From positions 1 through 33,445 of the forward strand of contig NZ_JAAMQJ010000049.1 of NCBI RefSeq assembly GCF_013523125.1: a stretch of DNA of 33,445 bases. The letters run 5' to 3'. This document shows positions 1-8,433 of this stretch, one piece after another (position 1 is the first letter of the stretch; each line of letters starts with the position of its first letter). The DNA is from Pseudomonas entomophila. GTDB lineage: Bacteria > Pseudomonadota > Gammaproteobacteria > Pseudomonadales > Pseudomonadaceae. The translations under genes were made by a program, and so were the position numbers. The notes beneath the pieces were generated by a model. That model was given only the letters and a program-made list of their open reading frames with translations, was not told the DNA's origin and searched no databases.

Positions 1-45
1 GGTACGAGGGATAGGGGTGCACGTTTCGAGCATGTGCACCGCTGG

Positions 46-66
46 TTTTGTGGGCCCGCAGGGCCC
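46..66. repeat. Short copy of a dispersed palindromic (REP-like) repeat
   Basis: Contains a G-G-G-C-C-C inverted repeat around a 3-base loop (52-66) preceded by TTTTGT. The same TTTGTGGG...CCC head opens the longer repeat copies at 7871, 25735 and 33271, so this appears to be a truncated member of that family. It lies downstream of the minus-strand gene ending at 135 and could act as its transcript end. No gene was recognised in 1-134. Confidence 0.5.
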
Positions 67-134
67 GTAAAGTCAGCCCATACCATGCAGCAGACAAACC
101 TGCGCCGGTACTGCCCACCAGGCCAGTCTCTCTC

Positions 135-1100
135 TTATCGGCTGCGCCCTTCCGGCACCCCTGCCTGGTTCGGCCATTCTTGCGCCACCAGAAACACACG
201 CTCGGCTTCGACCCAGTGCCCGGTGTCATCCGCCACCAGCCGCACCAGCAGGCGCGCCTCGGCGTCGGCCTGCAACGCCTCCAGCCAGGCCTCGAACAGC
301 GGCATCGCCGCCAGGTCCGTCGCCTCGGCACGAAAGGGCGCCAGCCAACGTTCGCGCGGCAGCACCTGCCACACACCCTGACCTGCCGCCGCACGGTAGG
401 CGGCAAAGTCGTCCCGGCGTACCCAATGGCCTCGCAGGTGCGCCGGATGGCTGCCCGTTGGCGGGCTCGCCTGGTCGAGCCAGGGGTAGAACAGGTAACC
501 GCCAAGCCACAGGTGCGACCGCACCGGCCCGATACCTAACGCCTCCAGCGCCGCACGGCTTTCTGGCCGGGCCGCCATCGGCAGCTGATGCCCGACCAGG
601 TGATCGAGCTTGCTGCCGAGCCGGTCGTGACACCCGGGCCCGAGCCACTGTTGCGCATCACGGGCATCCCCGGCCGCCGGCCCCAGGTAGAACTTGATCG
701 CCAGCTCCAAGTGGTGAACCCCCTCACGGTCGCGCAGCAGCAGGTCCAGCTCTCCCAGCGTCTGTCGCCCGTGGCGGATCGGCAGATTGGCCGCCAGCAC
801 CTCGATGCCCGGTGCCTGCTGCAACGCGAACTGCCAGAGCGCTTCGTAGTACACCCCTAGGCGCCGGCTGCGGGCCTGCGCCAGCCAGGCCTGCAAGGCT
901 CGACTGTCTTCGTCCAGCGCATTGAGCCAGTGGGCCAGGGCGTCGGGATCGTGCGCCCAGTCGCTGGCAGCCAGCGGATGACGCTGGGAAGCCGGCGCCT
1001 CGCGCAGCAACGCCGGGGCGACGAGCGTCCAGGCCAGGTCGCGGACCACCGGTTGGCGCAGGGCGAGGGGCAGGGCGGCGTGGTGGGCGAAAGGCGTCAT
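135..1100 (-). CDS. DUF1853 family protein, possible PD-(D/E)XK nuclease fold
   Basis: Predicted cytoplasmic protein of 321 residues. The start at 1100 (MTPFAHH) was chosen because the frame upstream of it runs antisense into nadK. Residues about 115-140 carry the family's recognisable block: G-E-L-D119-L-L, then H-L-E132-L-A-I-K136-F-Y-L-G. An acidic residue followed by E...K after a beta-strand resembles a PD-(D/E)XK nuclease core; this is inference from pattern. The gene diverges from nadK across 106 bases, the same arrangement as in P. aeruginosa, where the homologue sits beside nadK. No experimental role is known to me. The family call is fairly sure; the nuclease call is tentative. Confidence 0.8.
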   Translation of the reverse strand: MTPFAHHAALPLALRQPVVRDLAWTLVAPALLREAPASQRHPLAASDWAHDPDALAHWLNALDEDSRALQAWLAQARSRRLGVYYEALWQFALQQAPGIEVLAANLPIRHGRQTLGELDLLLRDREGVHHLELAIKFYLGPAAGDARDAQQWLGPGCHDRLGSKLDHLVGHQLPMAARPESRAALEALGIGPVRSHLWLGGYLFYPWLDQASPPTGSHPAHLRGHWVRRDDFAAYRAAAGQGVWQVLPRERWLAPFRAEATDLAAMPLFEAWLEALQADAEARLLVRLVADDTGHWVEAERVFLVAQEWPNQAGVPEGRSR

Positions 1101-1118
1101 GCTGCGAGCATAGCCGGT

Positions 1119-1148
1119 TTGCCGCCGGCCGGCGCTTTCGACCATACT
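1119..1148 (+). promoter_or_regulatory. Candidate sigma-70 promoter for nadK
   Basis: TTGCCG at 1119-1124 and CATACT at 1143-1148 with an 18-base spacer, about 60 bases upstream of the nadK start. The match is moderate and nothing else supports it. The ribosome binding site AGGAG is at 1199-1203. Confidence 0.3.
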
Positions 1149-1206
1149 TCCAGGCACCCGGCGCCTGGCGCCCTTTTCACCTGTCGCACAGTCTTGCAGG
1201 AGTTCC

Positions 1207-2097
1207 ATGGAGCAGTTTCGCAATATCGGTATCATCGGGCGCCTTGGCAGTTCGCAGGTGCTCGACACCATCCGCCGGCTGAAGACCTTCCTGGTCGAAC
1301 GCCACCTGCACGTGATCCTCGAAGACACCATCGCCGAAGTGCTGCCCGGTCACGGCCTGCAGACCTCCAGCCGCAAGATGCTCGGCGAGGTCTGCGACCT
1401 GGTGATCGTGGTCGGCGGCGACGGCAGCCTGCTCGGTGCCGCGCGTGCCCTGGCCCGCCACAATACGCCGGTGCTGGGGATCAACCGCGGCAGCCTGGGC
1501 TTTCTGACCGACATCCGCCCCGACGAACTGGAAGTGAAGGTCGCCGAAGTGCTCGACGGTCACTACCTGGTCGAGAACCGCTTCCTGCTGCAGGCCGAGG
1601 CGCGTCGTCATGGCGAGGCCATCGGCCAGGGGGATGCGCTCAACGACGTGGTCCTGCACCCCGGCAAGTCGACCCGGATGATCGAGTTCGAGATCTACAT
1701 CGACGGCCAGTTCGTCTGCAGCCAGAAGGCCGACGGCCTGATCGTGGCCACGCCGACCGGTTCGACCGCCTACGCCCTGTCGGCCGGCGGGCCGATCATG
1801 CACCCCAAGCTCGACGCCATCGTCATCGTGCCGATGTACCCGCACACCCTGTCAGGCCGCCCGATCGTGGTCGACGGCAACAGCGAGCTGAAGATCGTGG
1901 TCGCCAAGGACATGCAGATCTACCCGCAGGTGTCCTGCGACGGGCAGAACCACTTCACCTGCGCGCCAGGCGACACCATCACGGTCAACAAGAAATCGCA
2001 GAAGCTGCGCCTGATCCATCCGCTGGACCACAACTACTACGAGGTGTGCCGCACCAAGCTGGGTTGGGGCAGCCGTCTGGGCGGCAGGGGCGACTGA
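1207..2097 (+). CDS. nadK: NAD kinase
   Basis: Phosphorylates NAD to NADP using ATP in the cytoplasm, the only route to NADP in bacteria. The protein has 296 residues, the usual length. The diagnostic G-G-D72-G-S motif is at residues 70-74, followed by the N-R-G-S-L-G-F-L-T-D stretch and by the glycine-rich T-P-T-G-S-T-A-Y-A-L-S-A-G-G-P block of the C-terminal domain. The ATG at 1207 follows AGGAG at good spacing. The stop overlaps the next gene's ATG by one base (2095-2097 and 2097-2099), which suggests coupled translation with the phosphatase gene. Confidence 0.97.
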   Translation: MEQFRNIGIIGRLGSSQVLDTIRRLKTFLVERHLHVILEDTIAEVLPGHGLQTSSRKMLGEVCDLVIVVGGDGSLLGAARALARHNTPVLGINRGSLGFLTDIRPDELEVKVAEVLDGHYLVENRFLLQAEARRHGEAIGQGDALNDVVLHPGKSTRMIEFEIYIDGQFVCSQKADGLIVATPTGSTAYALSAGGPIMHPKLDAIVIVPMYPHTLSGRPIVVDGNSELKIVVAKDMQIYPQVSCDGQNHFTCAPGDTITVNKKSQKLRLIHPLDHNYYEVCRTKLGWGSRLGGRGD

Positions 2098-3068
2098 TGC
2101 TCGATCCGGCGCGAGGCTTCGACATCATCGGCGACGTGCACGGCTGTGCCCTGACGCTTGCCCACCTGCTCGATACCCTGGGCTACCAGAAAACCAACGG
2201 GGTATGGCGGCACCCGCGTCGGCAGGCCTTGTTCCTGGGCGACATCGTCGACCGGGGCCCGCGGATCCGCGAGGCCCTGCACCTGGTGCACGGCATGGTC
2301 GAAGCCGGGCAGGCGCACTGCATCATGGGCAACCATGAGTTCAATGCCCTGGGCTGGATGACGCCCGCGCTGCCGGGCAGCGGCAGGACGTTCGTGCGTG
2401 AGCACACACCGCGCCACGCCCGGCTGATCGACGATACCTTGAGCCAGTTCGCCCAGCATCCGGGCGAATGGCAAGCGTTCGTCCAGTGGTTCCAGCAACT
2501 GCCCCTGTTCCTCGATGCCGGCCGCTTCCGCCTGGTGCATGCCTGCTGGGATGCCGCGCTGATCGAGCGCGTGCGTGTGCAGTACCCCGAAGGGCGGGTC
2601 GACGAGCACTTCATCCAGGCGTCCTCGGTGCCCGGCAGCTTTGCCGCCACGGTGTGCAACCGGCTGCTGCGCGGCACCGACATGCGCCTGCCGGACGGCC
2701 TGACGCTGACCGGGGGCGATGGCCTGACCCGCGCCTTCTTCCGCACCAAGTTCTGGGAAGACGACCCACAGACCTACGGTGACATCGTGTTCCAGCCCGA
2801 TGCCTTGCCTGACGAGGTGGCGCGCACACCGCTGGACCCTACGCAGAAGAACGCGCTGCTGCGCTATGGTCTGGACGAGCCGCTGCTGTTCGTGGGCCAT
2901 TACTGGCGCAGCGGCCGGCCGGCGGCGATCCGCCCCAATCTGGCCTGCCTGGACTACAGCGCCGTGCTCTACGGCAAGCTGGTGGCCTACCGCCTGGACG
3001 CGGAAACCTGCATCGACCCGCGCAAGTTCGTCTGGGTCGATGTCGATCGCCCGCAGGGGGCACGGTGA
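2097..3068 (+). CDS. Metallophosphoesterase, PP2A-like serine/threonine phosphatase family
   Basis: Calcineurin-type phosphoesterase of 323 residues. The dinuclear-metal motifs appear in the family order: G-D13-V-H15-G, G-D49-I-V-D-R-G-P and G-N79-H80-E81, with later histidines (F-V-G-H-Y about residue 265) completing the site. Similar bacterial proteins dephosphorylate phosphoproteins or small nucleotides; the substrate here is unknown. The start codon overlaps the nadK stop by one base, and the 3' end overlaps the next gene by four bases, so it belongs to the nadK transcription unit. The same neighbour follows nadK in P. aeruginosa. Confidence 0.88.
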   Translation: MLDPARGFDIIGDVHGCALTLAHLLDTLGYQKTNGVWRHPRRQALFLGDIVDRGPRIREALHLVHGMVEAGQAHCIMGNHEFNALGWMTPALPGSGRTFVREHTPRHARLIDDTLSQFAQHPGEWQAFVQWFQQLPLFLDAGRFRLVHACWDAALIERVRVQYPEGRVDEHFIQASSVPGSFAATVCNRLLRGTDMRLPDGLTLTGGDGLTRAFFRTKFWEDDPQTYGDIVFQPDALPDEVARTPLDPTQKNALLRYGLDEPLLFVGHYWRSGRPAAIRPNLACLDYSAVLYGKLVAYRLDAETCIDPRKFVWVDVDRPQGAR

Positions 3069-3943
3069 GCGCGGCGCAGGCCTTGCGCCTGCCGCTGGAC
3101 GTCGACCTGTCCGGGTTCATCGACCTGCTGCGGCGTCTGCACGTGCCGCACCGGGTCAGCCTCGAAGGCGAAGAGCAGGTGCTCTGGGTCGCCCAGGCCC
3201 AAATCGACGACGTGCGTGACCTGTACCAGCGGTTTCCCGACGGTCAGGCCGAGGTGGAGGCTCCGCCGAGGCTCGAGGCCGACCTTCAGGCCCCGGCGCG
3301 TGGCAGCCTGGCCGAGCAGGCGCGTGGGACCTGGATGTGCAGCCTGGTCCTGATCGTCAGCCTGGTGGTGGCCATCGTCACCGGGCTGGGCGACAACCTG
3401 TCGACGGTTCGCTGGCTGACCTTCCTCGGCTTTCAGGTGCAGGGCGACTACCTGCAGTTCACCTCGCTGGCGCAAGGGCTGGCCGAGGGGCAGTGGTGGC
3501 GGCTGGTGTCGCCGATCTTCCTGCATTTCGGCTTCCTGCACCTGTCGATGAACGCGCTGTGGTTCTGGGAGCTGGGGCGGCGCATCGAGCAGCGCCAGGG
3601 GCCATGGGTCCTGCTGGGGTTGACCCTGTGCTTCGGCCTGGTGTCGAACCTGGTGCAGCACCTGGCCAGCGGCCCCACGCTGTTCGGTGGCCTGTCCGGC
3701 GTGCTGTTCGGGCTCTTGGGCTATCTCTGGCTGTTCCAGCGGCTGGCGCCGAACGAGGCCTTCCGCCTGCCGCGCGGTACCTTGGCGAGCATGTTGATCT
3801 GGCTGCTGGTGTGCCTGTCCGGGGTGATCAGTGCCCTAGGCCTGGGTGCCATCGCCAATGCCGCCCACGTCAGCGGGCTGCTGGTCGGTTGTCTGGCCGG
3901 GCTCTTGGGCGGGGCGCTGGCTCGGCGTAGACTGTCGCCCTGA
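3065..3943 (+). CDS. Rhomboid family intramembrane serine protease
   Basis: Inner-membrane protease of 292 residues that would cleave transmembrane segments of client proteins. Residues 1-85 form a soluble N-terminal domain, as in GlpG-type rhomboids. Hydrophobic segments follow from about 91 to 285. Catalytic features are all visible: H159-x3-N163 in the H-L-S-M-N stretch, the G-L-S211-G nucleophile motif, and H268 in A-N-A-A-H-V-S-G. The start is GTG at 3065, inside the stop of the phosphatase gene (GTGA overlap), which indicates translational coupling. The substrate is unknown. Confidence 0.9.
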   Translation: MSAAQALRLPLDVDLSGFIDLLRRLHVPHRVSLEGEEQVLWVAQAQIDDVRDLYQRFPDGQAEVEAPPRLEADLQAPARGSLAEQARGTWMCSLVLIVSLVVAIVTGLGDNLSTVRWLTFLGFQVQGDYLQFTSLAQGLAEGQWWRLVSPIFLHFGFLHLSMNALWFWELGRRIEQRQGPWVLLGLTLCFGLVSNLVQHLASGPTLFGGLSGVLFGLLGYLWLFQRLAPNEAFRLPRGTLASMLIWLLVCLSGVISALGLGAIANAAHVSGLLVGCLAGLLGGALARRRLSP

Positions 3944-3964
3944 CTCAGGCTTTCTGGAGACGCC

Positions 3965-4225
3965 ATGTCCACCTTTGCGCAAATGATCGAAAACATCACC
4001 CCGGAAATCTACGAAAGCCTGAAGACGGCCGTGGAGCTGGGCAAGTGGTCCGATGGCCGACGCCTGACCCAGGAGCAGAAGGAACTGTCGATGCAGGCGG
4101 TGATCGCCTGGGAGCTGCAGAACCTGCCCGAGGACCAGCGCACCGGCTACATGGGCGTCCAGGAATGTTCGTCGAAGTCCACGCCCATCCCCAACATCCT
4201 GTTCAAGTCGGACTCGGTACATTGA
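3965..4225 (+). CDS. DUF1315 (YeaC-like) small protein
   Basis: Conserved small protein of 86 residues, beginning MSTFAQMIENITPEIYES. The middle (W-S-D-G-R-x-L-T-x-E-Q-K and M-Q-A-V-I-A-W-E) is typical of the YeaC/DUF1315 family. It is hydrophilic and mostly helical with no signal peptide, so it is probably cytoplasmic. The function is not known. GGAGACGCC precedes the ATG. Its stop overlaps the TTG start of the DUF2797 gene, and the two are neighbours in other pseudomonads. Confidence 0.85.
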   Translation: MSTFAQMIENITPEIYESLKTAVELGKWSDGRRLTQEQKELSMQAVIAWELQNLPEDQRTGYMGVQECSSKSTPIPNILFKSDSVH

Positions 4226-5052
4226 TCGAACTCGCTCGTGGCTCGTTGAGCAAGATGACGGCGCACCTCGACGGGCCCGTCGTGCAGTACCACTTTCGCC
4301 TGGGTGAGCACGAGGTCGCGGTCAACCCGCTGATCGGCCAACGGCTGCGCCTCGAGTACCTGGGCGCCATCCATTGCACCCATTGCGGGCGGCGGACCAA
4401 GACCAGCTTCAGCCAGGGCTACTGCTACCCGTGCATGACCCAGCTGGCGCAGTGCGATGTCTGCATCATGGCGCCGGAGCGCTGCCACTACGACGCCGGC
4501 ACCTGCCGCGATCCGTCCTGGGGCGAGCGGTTCTGCATGACCGACCATGTGGTGTACCTGGCCAACTCCTCCGGCATCAAGGTCGGCATCACCCGTGCCA
4601 CCCAGCTGCCGACCCGCTGGCTCGACCAGGGCGCCAGCCAGGCGCTGCCGATCCTGCGCGTGGCCACCCGCCAGCAGTCGGGCCTGGTCGAAGACCTGCT
4701 GCGCACCCAGGTGTCGGACCGGACCAACTGGCGCGCACTGCTCAAGGGCGAGGCCGAAGTGCTCGATTTGCCAGCCATTCGCGACCAGGTGCTCGACAAC
4801 TGCGGTGAAGGCCTGCGCGCCTTGCAGGACCGCTTCGGCCTGCAGGCCATCCAGCCGCTGCCAGACGCCGAGGTGGTGCAGATGCGGTACCCGGTCGAGG
4901 CCTACCCGACCAAGGTGGTCAGCTTCAACCTGGACAAGAACCCGGTGGTCGAAGGCACGCTGAAGGGCATCAAGGGCCAGTACCTGATCTTCGACACCGG
5001 TGTGATCAACATTCGCAAGTACACGGCCTACCAGCTCGCCGTGCTTCAGTAA
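4222..5052 (+). CDS. DUF2797 family protein with zinc-ribbon cysteines
   Basis: Cytoplasmic protein of 276 residues of the DUF2797 family. Two cysteine pairs occur early: C-T-H-C and C-Y-P-C within about residues 52-73, then C-D-V-C and further C/H residues, consistent with zinc binding. A later stretch (S-S-G-I-K-V-G-I-T-R, about residue 116 on) resembles a GIY-YIG-like strand, hinting at a nuclease-related fold; this is inference. The start is taken as TTG at 4222, overlapping the preceding TGA (TTGA), because homologues as I remember them begin with I-E-L-x-R-G; ATG at 4255 is the alternative. The role is unknown. Confidence 0.82.
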   Translation: MIELARGSLSKMTAHLDGPVVQYHFRLGEHEVAVNPLIGQRLRLEYLGAIHCTHCGRRTKTSFSQGYCYPCMTQLAQCDVCIMAPERCHYDAGTCRDPSWGERFCMTDHVVYLANSSGIKVGITRATQLPTRWLDQGASQALPILRVATRQQSGLVEDLLRTQVSDRTNWRALLKGEAEVLDLPAIRDQVLDNCGEGLRALQDRFGLQAIQPLPDAEVVQMRYPVEAYPTKVVSFNLDKNPVVEGTLKGIKGQYLIFDTGVINIRKYTAYQLAVLQ

Positions 5053-5064
5053 AAGGACCGCCGC

Positions 5065-7722
5065 ATGCCTACCGCACAACCGCACGTGATCTACCTCAAG
5101 GACTACCAGGCGCCCGACTACCTGATCGACGAGACGCACCTGACCTTCGAGCTGTTCGAAGACCACAGCCTGGTGCACGCGCAGCTGATCCTGCGCCGCA
5201 ACCCGGCGCGCGGGGCCGGGCTGCCGCCGCTGGTGCTGGACGGTCAGCAGCTGGAGCTGCTGTCGGTGCAGCTCGACGACCGTCCGCTGGGGGCCGGCGA
5301 GTACCAGGTGGACGCCGACAGCCTGGTCCTGCAGCCGAACGCCGAGCGCTTCGTGCTCGATACCAGCGTGAAGATCCACCCGGAGACCAACACCGCGCTC
5401 GAGGGGCTGTACAAGTCCGGCACGATGTTCTGCACCCAGTGCGAGGCCGAGGGCTTCCGCAAGATCACCTACTACCTCGACCGCCCGGACGTGATGAGCC
5501 GCTTCACCACCACGGTGATCGCCGAGCAGCAGCGTTACCCGATCCTGCTGTCCAACGGCAACCCGATCGGGCAGGGCCCGGCCGAGGACGGTCGGCACTG
5601 GGCAACCTGGGAGGACCCGTTCGTCAAGCCGGCCTACCTGTTCGCCCTGGTCGCCGGTGACCTCTGGTGCGTGGAGGACACCTTCACCCGCCAGTCCGGA
5701 CGTGACGTGGCCCTGCGTATCTATGTGGAGCCGGAGAACATCGACAAGTGCGACCACGCCATGGTCAGCCTGAAGAAGTCGATGCGCTGGGACGAGGAGG
5801 TGTATGGCCGCGAGTACGACCTGGACATCTTCATGATCGTCGCGGTCAACGACTTCAACATGGGCGCCATGGAAAACAAGGGCCTGAACATCTTCAACTC
5901 CAGCTGCGTGCTGGCCCGCGCCGAAACCGCCACCGATGCCGCCCATCAGCGGGTCGAGGCCGTGGTGGCGCACGAGTACTTCCACAACTGGTCGGGCAAC
6001 CGCGTCACCTGCCGCGACTGGTTCCAGCTGTCGCTCAAGGAAGGCTTCACGGTGTTCCGCGACGCCGAATTCAGCGCCGACATGAACTCGCGCACGGTCA
6101 AGCGCATCGAGGACGTGGCCTACCTGCGTACCCACCAGTTCGCCGAGGATGCCGGCCCCATGGCCCATCCGGTGCGTCCGGACAGCTTCATCGAGATCTC
6201 CAACTTCTACACCCTGACGGTGTACGAGAAGGGCGCCGAAGTCGTGCGCATGGTCAGCACGCTGCTGGGTGCGGAAGGCTTCCGCAAGGGCAGCGACCTG
6301 TACTTCGAGCGCCACGATGGGCAGGCGGTGACCTGCGATGACTTCATCCAGGCCATGGAAGACGCCAACGGGGTCGACCTGACCCAGTTCAAGCGCTGGT
6401 ACACCCAGGCCGGCACTCCACGCCTGGCGGTCAGCGAGCAGTACGATGCGGCCACCCAGCGCTACAGCCTGACCTTCCGCCAGGGCTACCCACAGACGCC
6501 CGACAAGGCCGAGAAGCACCCCTTCGTGATTCCGGTGGAGCTGGGCCTGCTGGATGCCGAAGGCCGCGACCTGCCGCTGCGTCTGGTGGGCGAGTCGGAA
6601 GCGGTCCACGGCAGTCGCGTGCTCTCGGTGACCGAGGCCGAGCAGACCTTCACCTTCGAAGGACTGGCGGCCAAGCCATTGCCGTCGCTGCTGCGCGGCT
6701 TCAGCGCGCCGGTCAAGCTGAGCTTCCCCTACGACCGTGACCAGCTGATGTTCCTGATGCAGCACGACAGCGATGGGTTCAACCGCTGGGAAGCGGGGCA
6801 GCAGCTGTCGGTGCAGGTGTTGCAGGAATTGATCGGGCAGCATCAGCGGGGTGAAGCGCTGGTGCTCGACCCACGTCTGATCACCGCCCTGGGCACGGTG
6901 CTCGGTAACGCATCGCTGGACCCGGCGATGGTCGCCGAAATGCTCTCGCTGCCGGGTGAGGCCTACCTCACCGAGATCAGCCAGGTGGCTGATGTCGAGG
7001 CCATCCATGCGGCCCGCGAGTTTGCCCGCCAGCAAATCGCCACGCAGCTGTTCGACGCCCTGTGGGCACGCTATCAGGCCAACCGCGAGGTGTCGCGTGC
7101 GACCCCGTACGTGGCCTCTGCCGAGCACTTCGCGCGTCGCAGCCTGCAGAACATCGCGTTGTCCTACCTGATGCTCAGCGGCACGCCGCAGGTGCTGGAG
7201 GCGACGCTGGAGCAGTTCGACCAGTGTGACAACATGACCGAGCGTCTCACCGCCCTGGCCGTGTTGGTCAACTCGCCGTTCGAGGCAGAGCGGGCCCAGG
7301 CACTGGAGAGCTTCGCCGAGCACTTCAAGGACAACCCGCTGGTCATGGACCAGTGGTTCAGCGTCCAGGCCGCGAGCATGCAGCCTGGCGGGCTGGCACG
7401 GGTCAAGGCATTGATGCAGCACCCGGCGTTCACCCTGAAGAACCCGAACAAGGTGCGGGCCCTGATCGGCGCCTTCGCCGGGCAGAACCTGATCAACTTC
7501 CATGCGGCCGATGGGTCGGGGTATCGCTTCCTGGCCGACCTGGTGATCGAGCTGAACGCCCTCAACCCGCAGATCGCCTCGCGGCTGCTGGCACCCCTGA
7601 CCCGCTGGCGCAAGTATGGCGAGCAGCGTCAGGCGCTGATGAAAGGCGAGCTGGAGCGGATTCTTGCGTCCGGCGCGCTGTCCAGCGATGTCTATGAAGT
7701 GGTGAGCAAGAGCCTGGCGTAG
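5065..7722 (+). CDS. pepN: Aminopeptidase N (M1 family zinc peptidase)
   Basis: Broad-specificity cytoplasmic aminopeptidase that removes N-terminal residues from peptides in the last steps of protein turnover. It has 885 residues, matching the family. The exopeptidase motif G267-A-M-E-N and the zinc site H303-E304-x-x-H307 with third ligand E326 (L-K-E-G-F-T) are intact. The N-terminal beta domain, thermolysin-like domain and helical C-terminal domain all seem complete. An AAGGAC ribosome binding site lies 12 bases after the DUF2797 stop, so it probably ends the same operon. The gap to the next gene is filled with repeats. Confidence 0.97.
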   Translation: MPTAQPHVIYLKDYQAPDYLIDETHLTFELFEDHSLVHAQLILRRNPARGAGLPPLVLDGQQLELLSVQLDDRPLGAGEYQVDADSLVLQPNAERFVLDTSVKIHPETNTALEGLYKSGTMFCTQCEAEGFRKITYYLDRPDVMSRFTTTVIAEQQRYPILLSNGNPIGQGPAEDGRHWATWEDPFVKPAYLFALVAGDLWCVEDTFTRQSGRDVALRIYVEPENIDKCDHAMVSLKKSMRWDEEVYGREYDLDIFMIVAVNDFNMGAMENKGLNIFNSSCVLARAETATDAAHQRVEAVVAHEYFHNWSGNRVTCRDWFQLSLKEGFTVFRDAEFSADMNSRTVKRIEDVAYLRTHQFAEDAGPMAHPVRPDSFIEISNFYTLTVYEKGAEVVRMVSTLLGAEGFRKGSDLYFERHDGQAVTCDDFIQAMEDANGVDLTQFKRWYTQAGTPRLAVSEQYDAATQRYSLTFRQGYPQTPDKAEKHPFVIPVELGLLDAEGRDLPLRLVGESEAVHGSRVLSVTEAEQTFTFEGLAAKPLPSLLRGFSAPVKLSFPYDRDQLMFLMQHDSDGFNRWEAGQQLSVQVLQELIGQHQRGEALVLDPRLITALGTVLGNASLDPAMVAEMLSLPGEAYLTEISQVADVEAIHAAREFARQQIATQLFDALWARYQANREVSRATPYVASAEHFARRSLQNIALSYLMLSGTPQVLEATLEQFDQCDNMTERLTALAVLVNSPFEAERAQALESFAEHFKDNPLVMDQWFSVQAASMQPGGLARVKALMQHPAFTLKNPNKVRALIGAFAGQNLINFHAADGSGYRFLADLVIELNALNPQIASRLLAPLTRWRKYGEQRQALMKGELERILASGALSSDVYEVVSKSLA

Positions 7723-7756
7723 GGGCTGTCTGCCTATTCCCAGATGTTTTGCAGGC

Positions 7757-7843
7757 TCTGATGGGCTTGCCAGCGAGGGGGCTGGGCCGCGCGCCGCCTG
7801 CCTCGCGGGCAGGCCCGTTTCCACGGGCTGGGCGGTGCGGCCC
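7757..7843. repeat. Dispersed repeat, family B, copy 1
   Basis: Begins GGGCTTGCCAGCGAGG and continues with CCTGCCTCGCGGGCAGG, an inverted repeat. The same pieces in the same order occur at 8090-8155 (CCTTGCCAGCGAGA, then GCTTGCCTCGCAGGCAAGC). It sits just after pepN and resembles the intergenic REP sequences common in Pseudomonas. The family name is not known to me. Confidence 0.55.
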
Positions 7844-7870
7844 AGGTTTGCCTGATGTACGGAATGCGCT

Positions 7871-8004
7871 GATTTTGTGGGTCCTTCGGACCCAATCGCG
7901 GCACTGGGGCCGCTCCTACACCCGTGGTCACACCGCGGCGTTGCAGGCCATCGCGGTCCCCCTGAGCGGCCCCTGTGCCGCGATTGGGCCCGCAGGGCCC
8001 ATAA
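7871..8004. repeat. Inverted pair of REP-like elements (BIME-like), family A
   Basis: The first element (7871-7923) runs TTTGTGGGTCC, a small hairpin, then CCCAATCGCGGCACTGGGG and GCCGCTCCTACA. The second (about 7966-8004) is the reverse complement of the same pattern: GAGCGGCCCCTGTGCCGCGA, then TTGGGCCC, a loop and GGGCCCATAAA. The two face each other across about 40 bases, as in bacterial interspersed mosaic elements. Single copies occur at 25735 and 33271. Confidence 0.6.
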
Positions 8005-8089
8005 ACCCCATCACCACGGTCAATGCATTGAAACGGCGCTCGCAGAAAGGTGGTGTTTGTCCGTAGTGACGCGACGTCTGCCATAGGCA

Positions 8090-8155
8090 TGACCTTGCCA
8101 GCGAGAGAGCCAGATCACGCGTCGCTTGCCTCGCAGGCAAGCTCGCTCCCCCAAT
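8090..8155. repeat. Dispersed repeat, family B, copy 2
   Basis: Second copy of the element at 7757-7843: CCTTGCCAGCGAGAGAG, a spacer, then the inverted repeat GCTTGCCTCGCAGGCAAGC and GCTCGCTCCCCCA. The two family B copies flank the inverted family A pair, giving a nested symmetrical layout in the pepN-aruC gap. Confidence 0.55.
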
Positions 8156-8289
8156 CTGTGCTTACCCACTGAGGATGGTGCATCAAAGAACATCTGTTCG
8201 GCCGCACACCGGACGATTTTAGATCGAGCTGCCTTAGCCCCTCCCATCCCCCCACACAACCCATTACACTGCGCATCCGTGACACTATT

Positions 8290-8356
8290 TGTCGCATTAC
8301 CATAACCTTCGGTAAAACCACGTATGGCGCTGTAACAAGTTGTCGCTTGACGACAA
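8290..8356 (+). promoter_or_regulatory. ArgR-type operator, two direct half-sites upstream of aruC
   Basis: TGTCGC at 8290-8295 with AA eight bases later (8304-8305), and TGTCGC at 8341-8346 with AA at 8355-8356. Both are exact matches to the published P. aeruginosa ArgR half-site pattern TGTCGC-N8-AA, in the same orientation, with starts 51 bases apart. A possible -10 TACAAT is at 8378-8383 with no good -35 at normal spacing, so the downstream site would sit against the -35 position. That fits an activator-dependent promoter responding to arginine. The site match is seen; the regulation is inferred from P. aeruginosa. Confidence 0.72.
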
Positions 8357-8433
8357 GGCCAGCTGCCAAGCAGTCCCTACAATCCCCCCAACGCTCGCCG
8401 ACCCAGGCCAGCGGTCCGCTTCAGGAGACTTCG

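Noticed and set aside
930..2096. Long in-frame extension upstream of the phosphatase gene
   Set aside because: It overlaps nadK in another frame; nadK has the full kinase motifs, and phosphatase homology begins at 2097.
4147..7824. A 1225-codon open frame on the minus strand opposite pepN
   Set aside because: It is the antisense of pepN and of parts of its neighbours, produced by high third-position GC. Its composition (rich in H, Q, R, V, L, G) has no domain sense, whereas the plus strand encodes complete M1 motifs.
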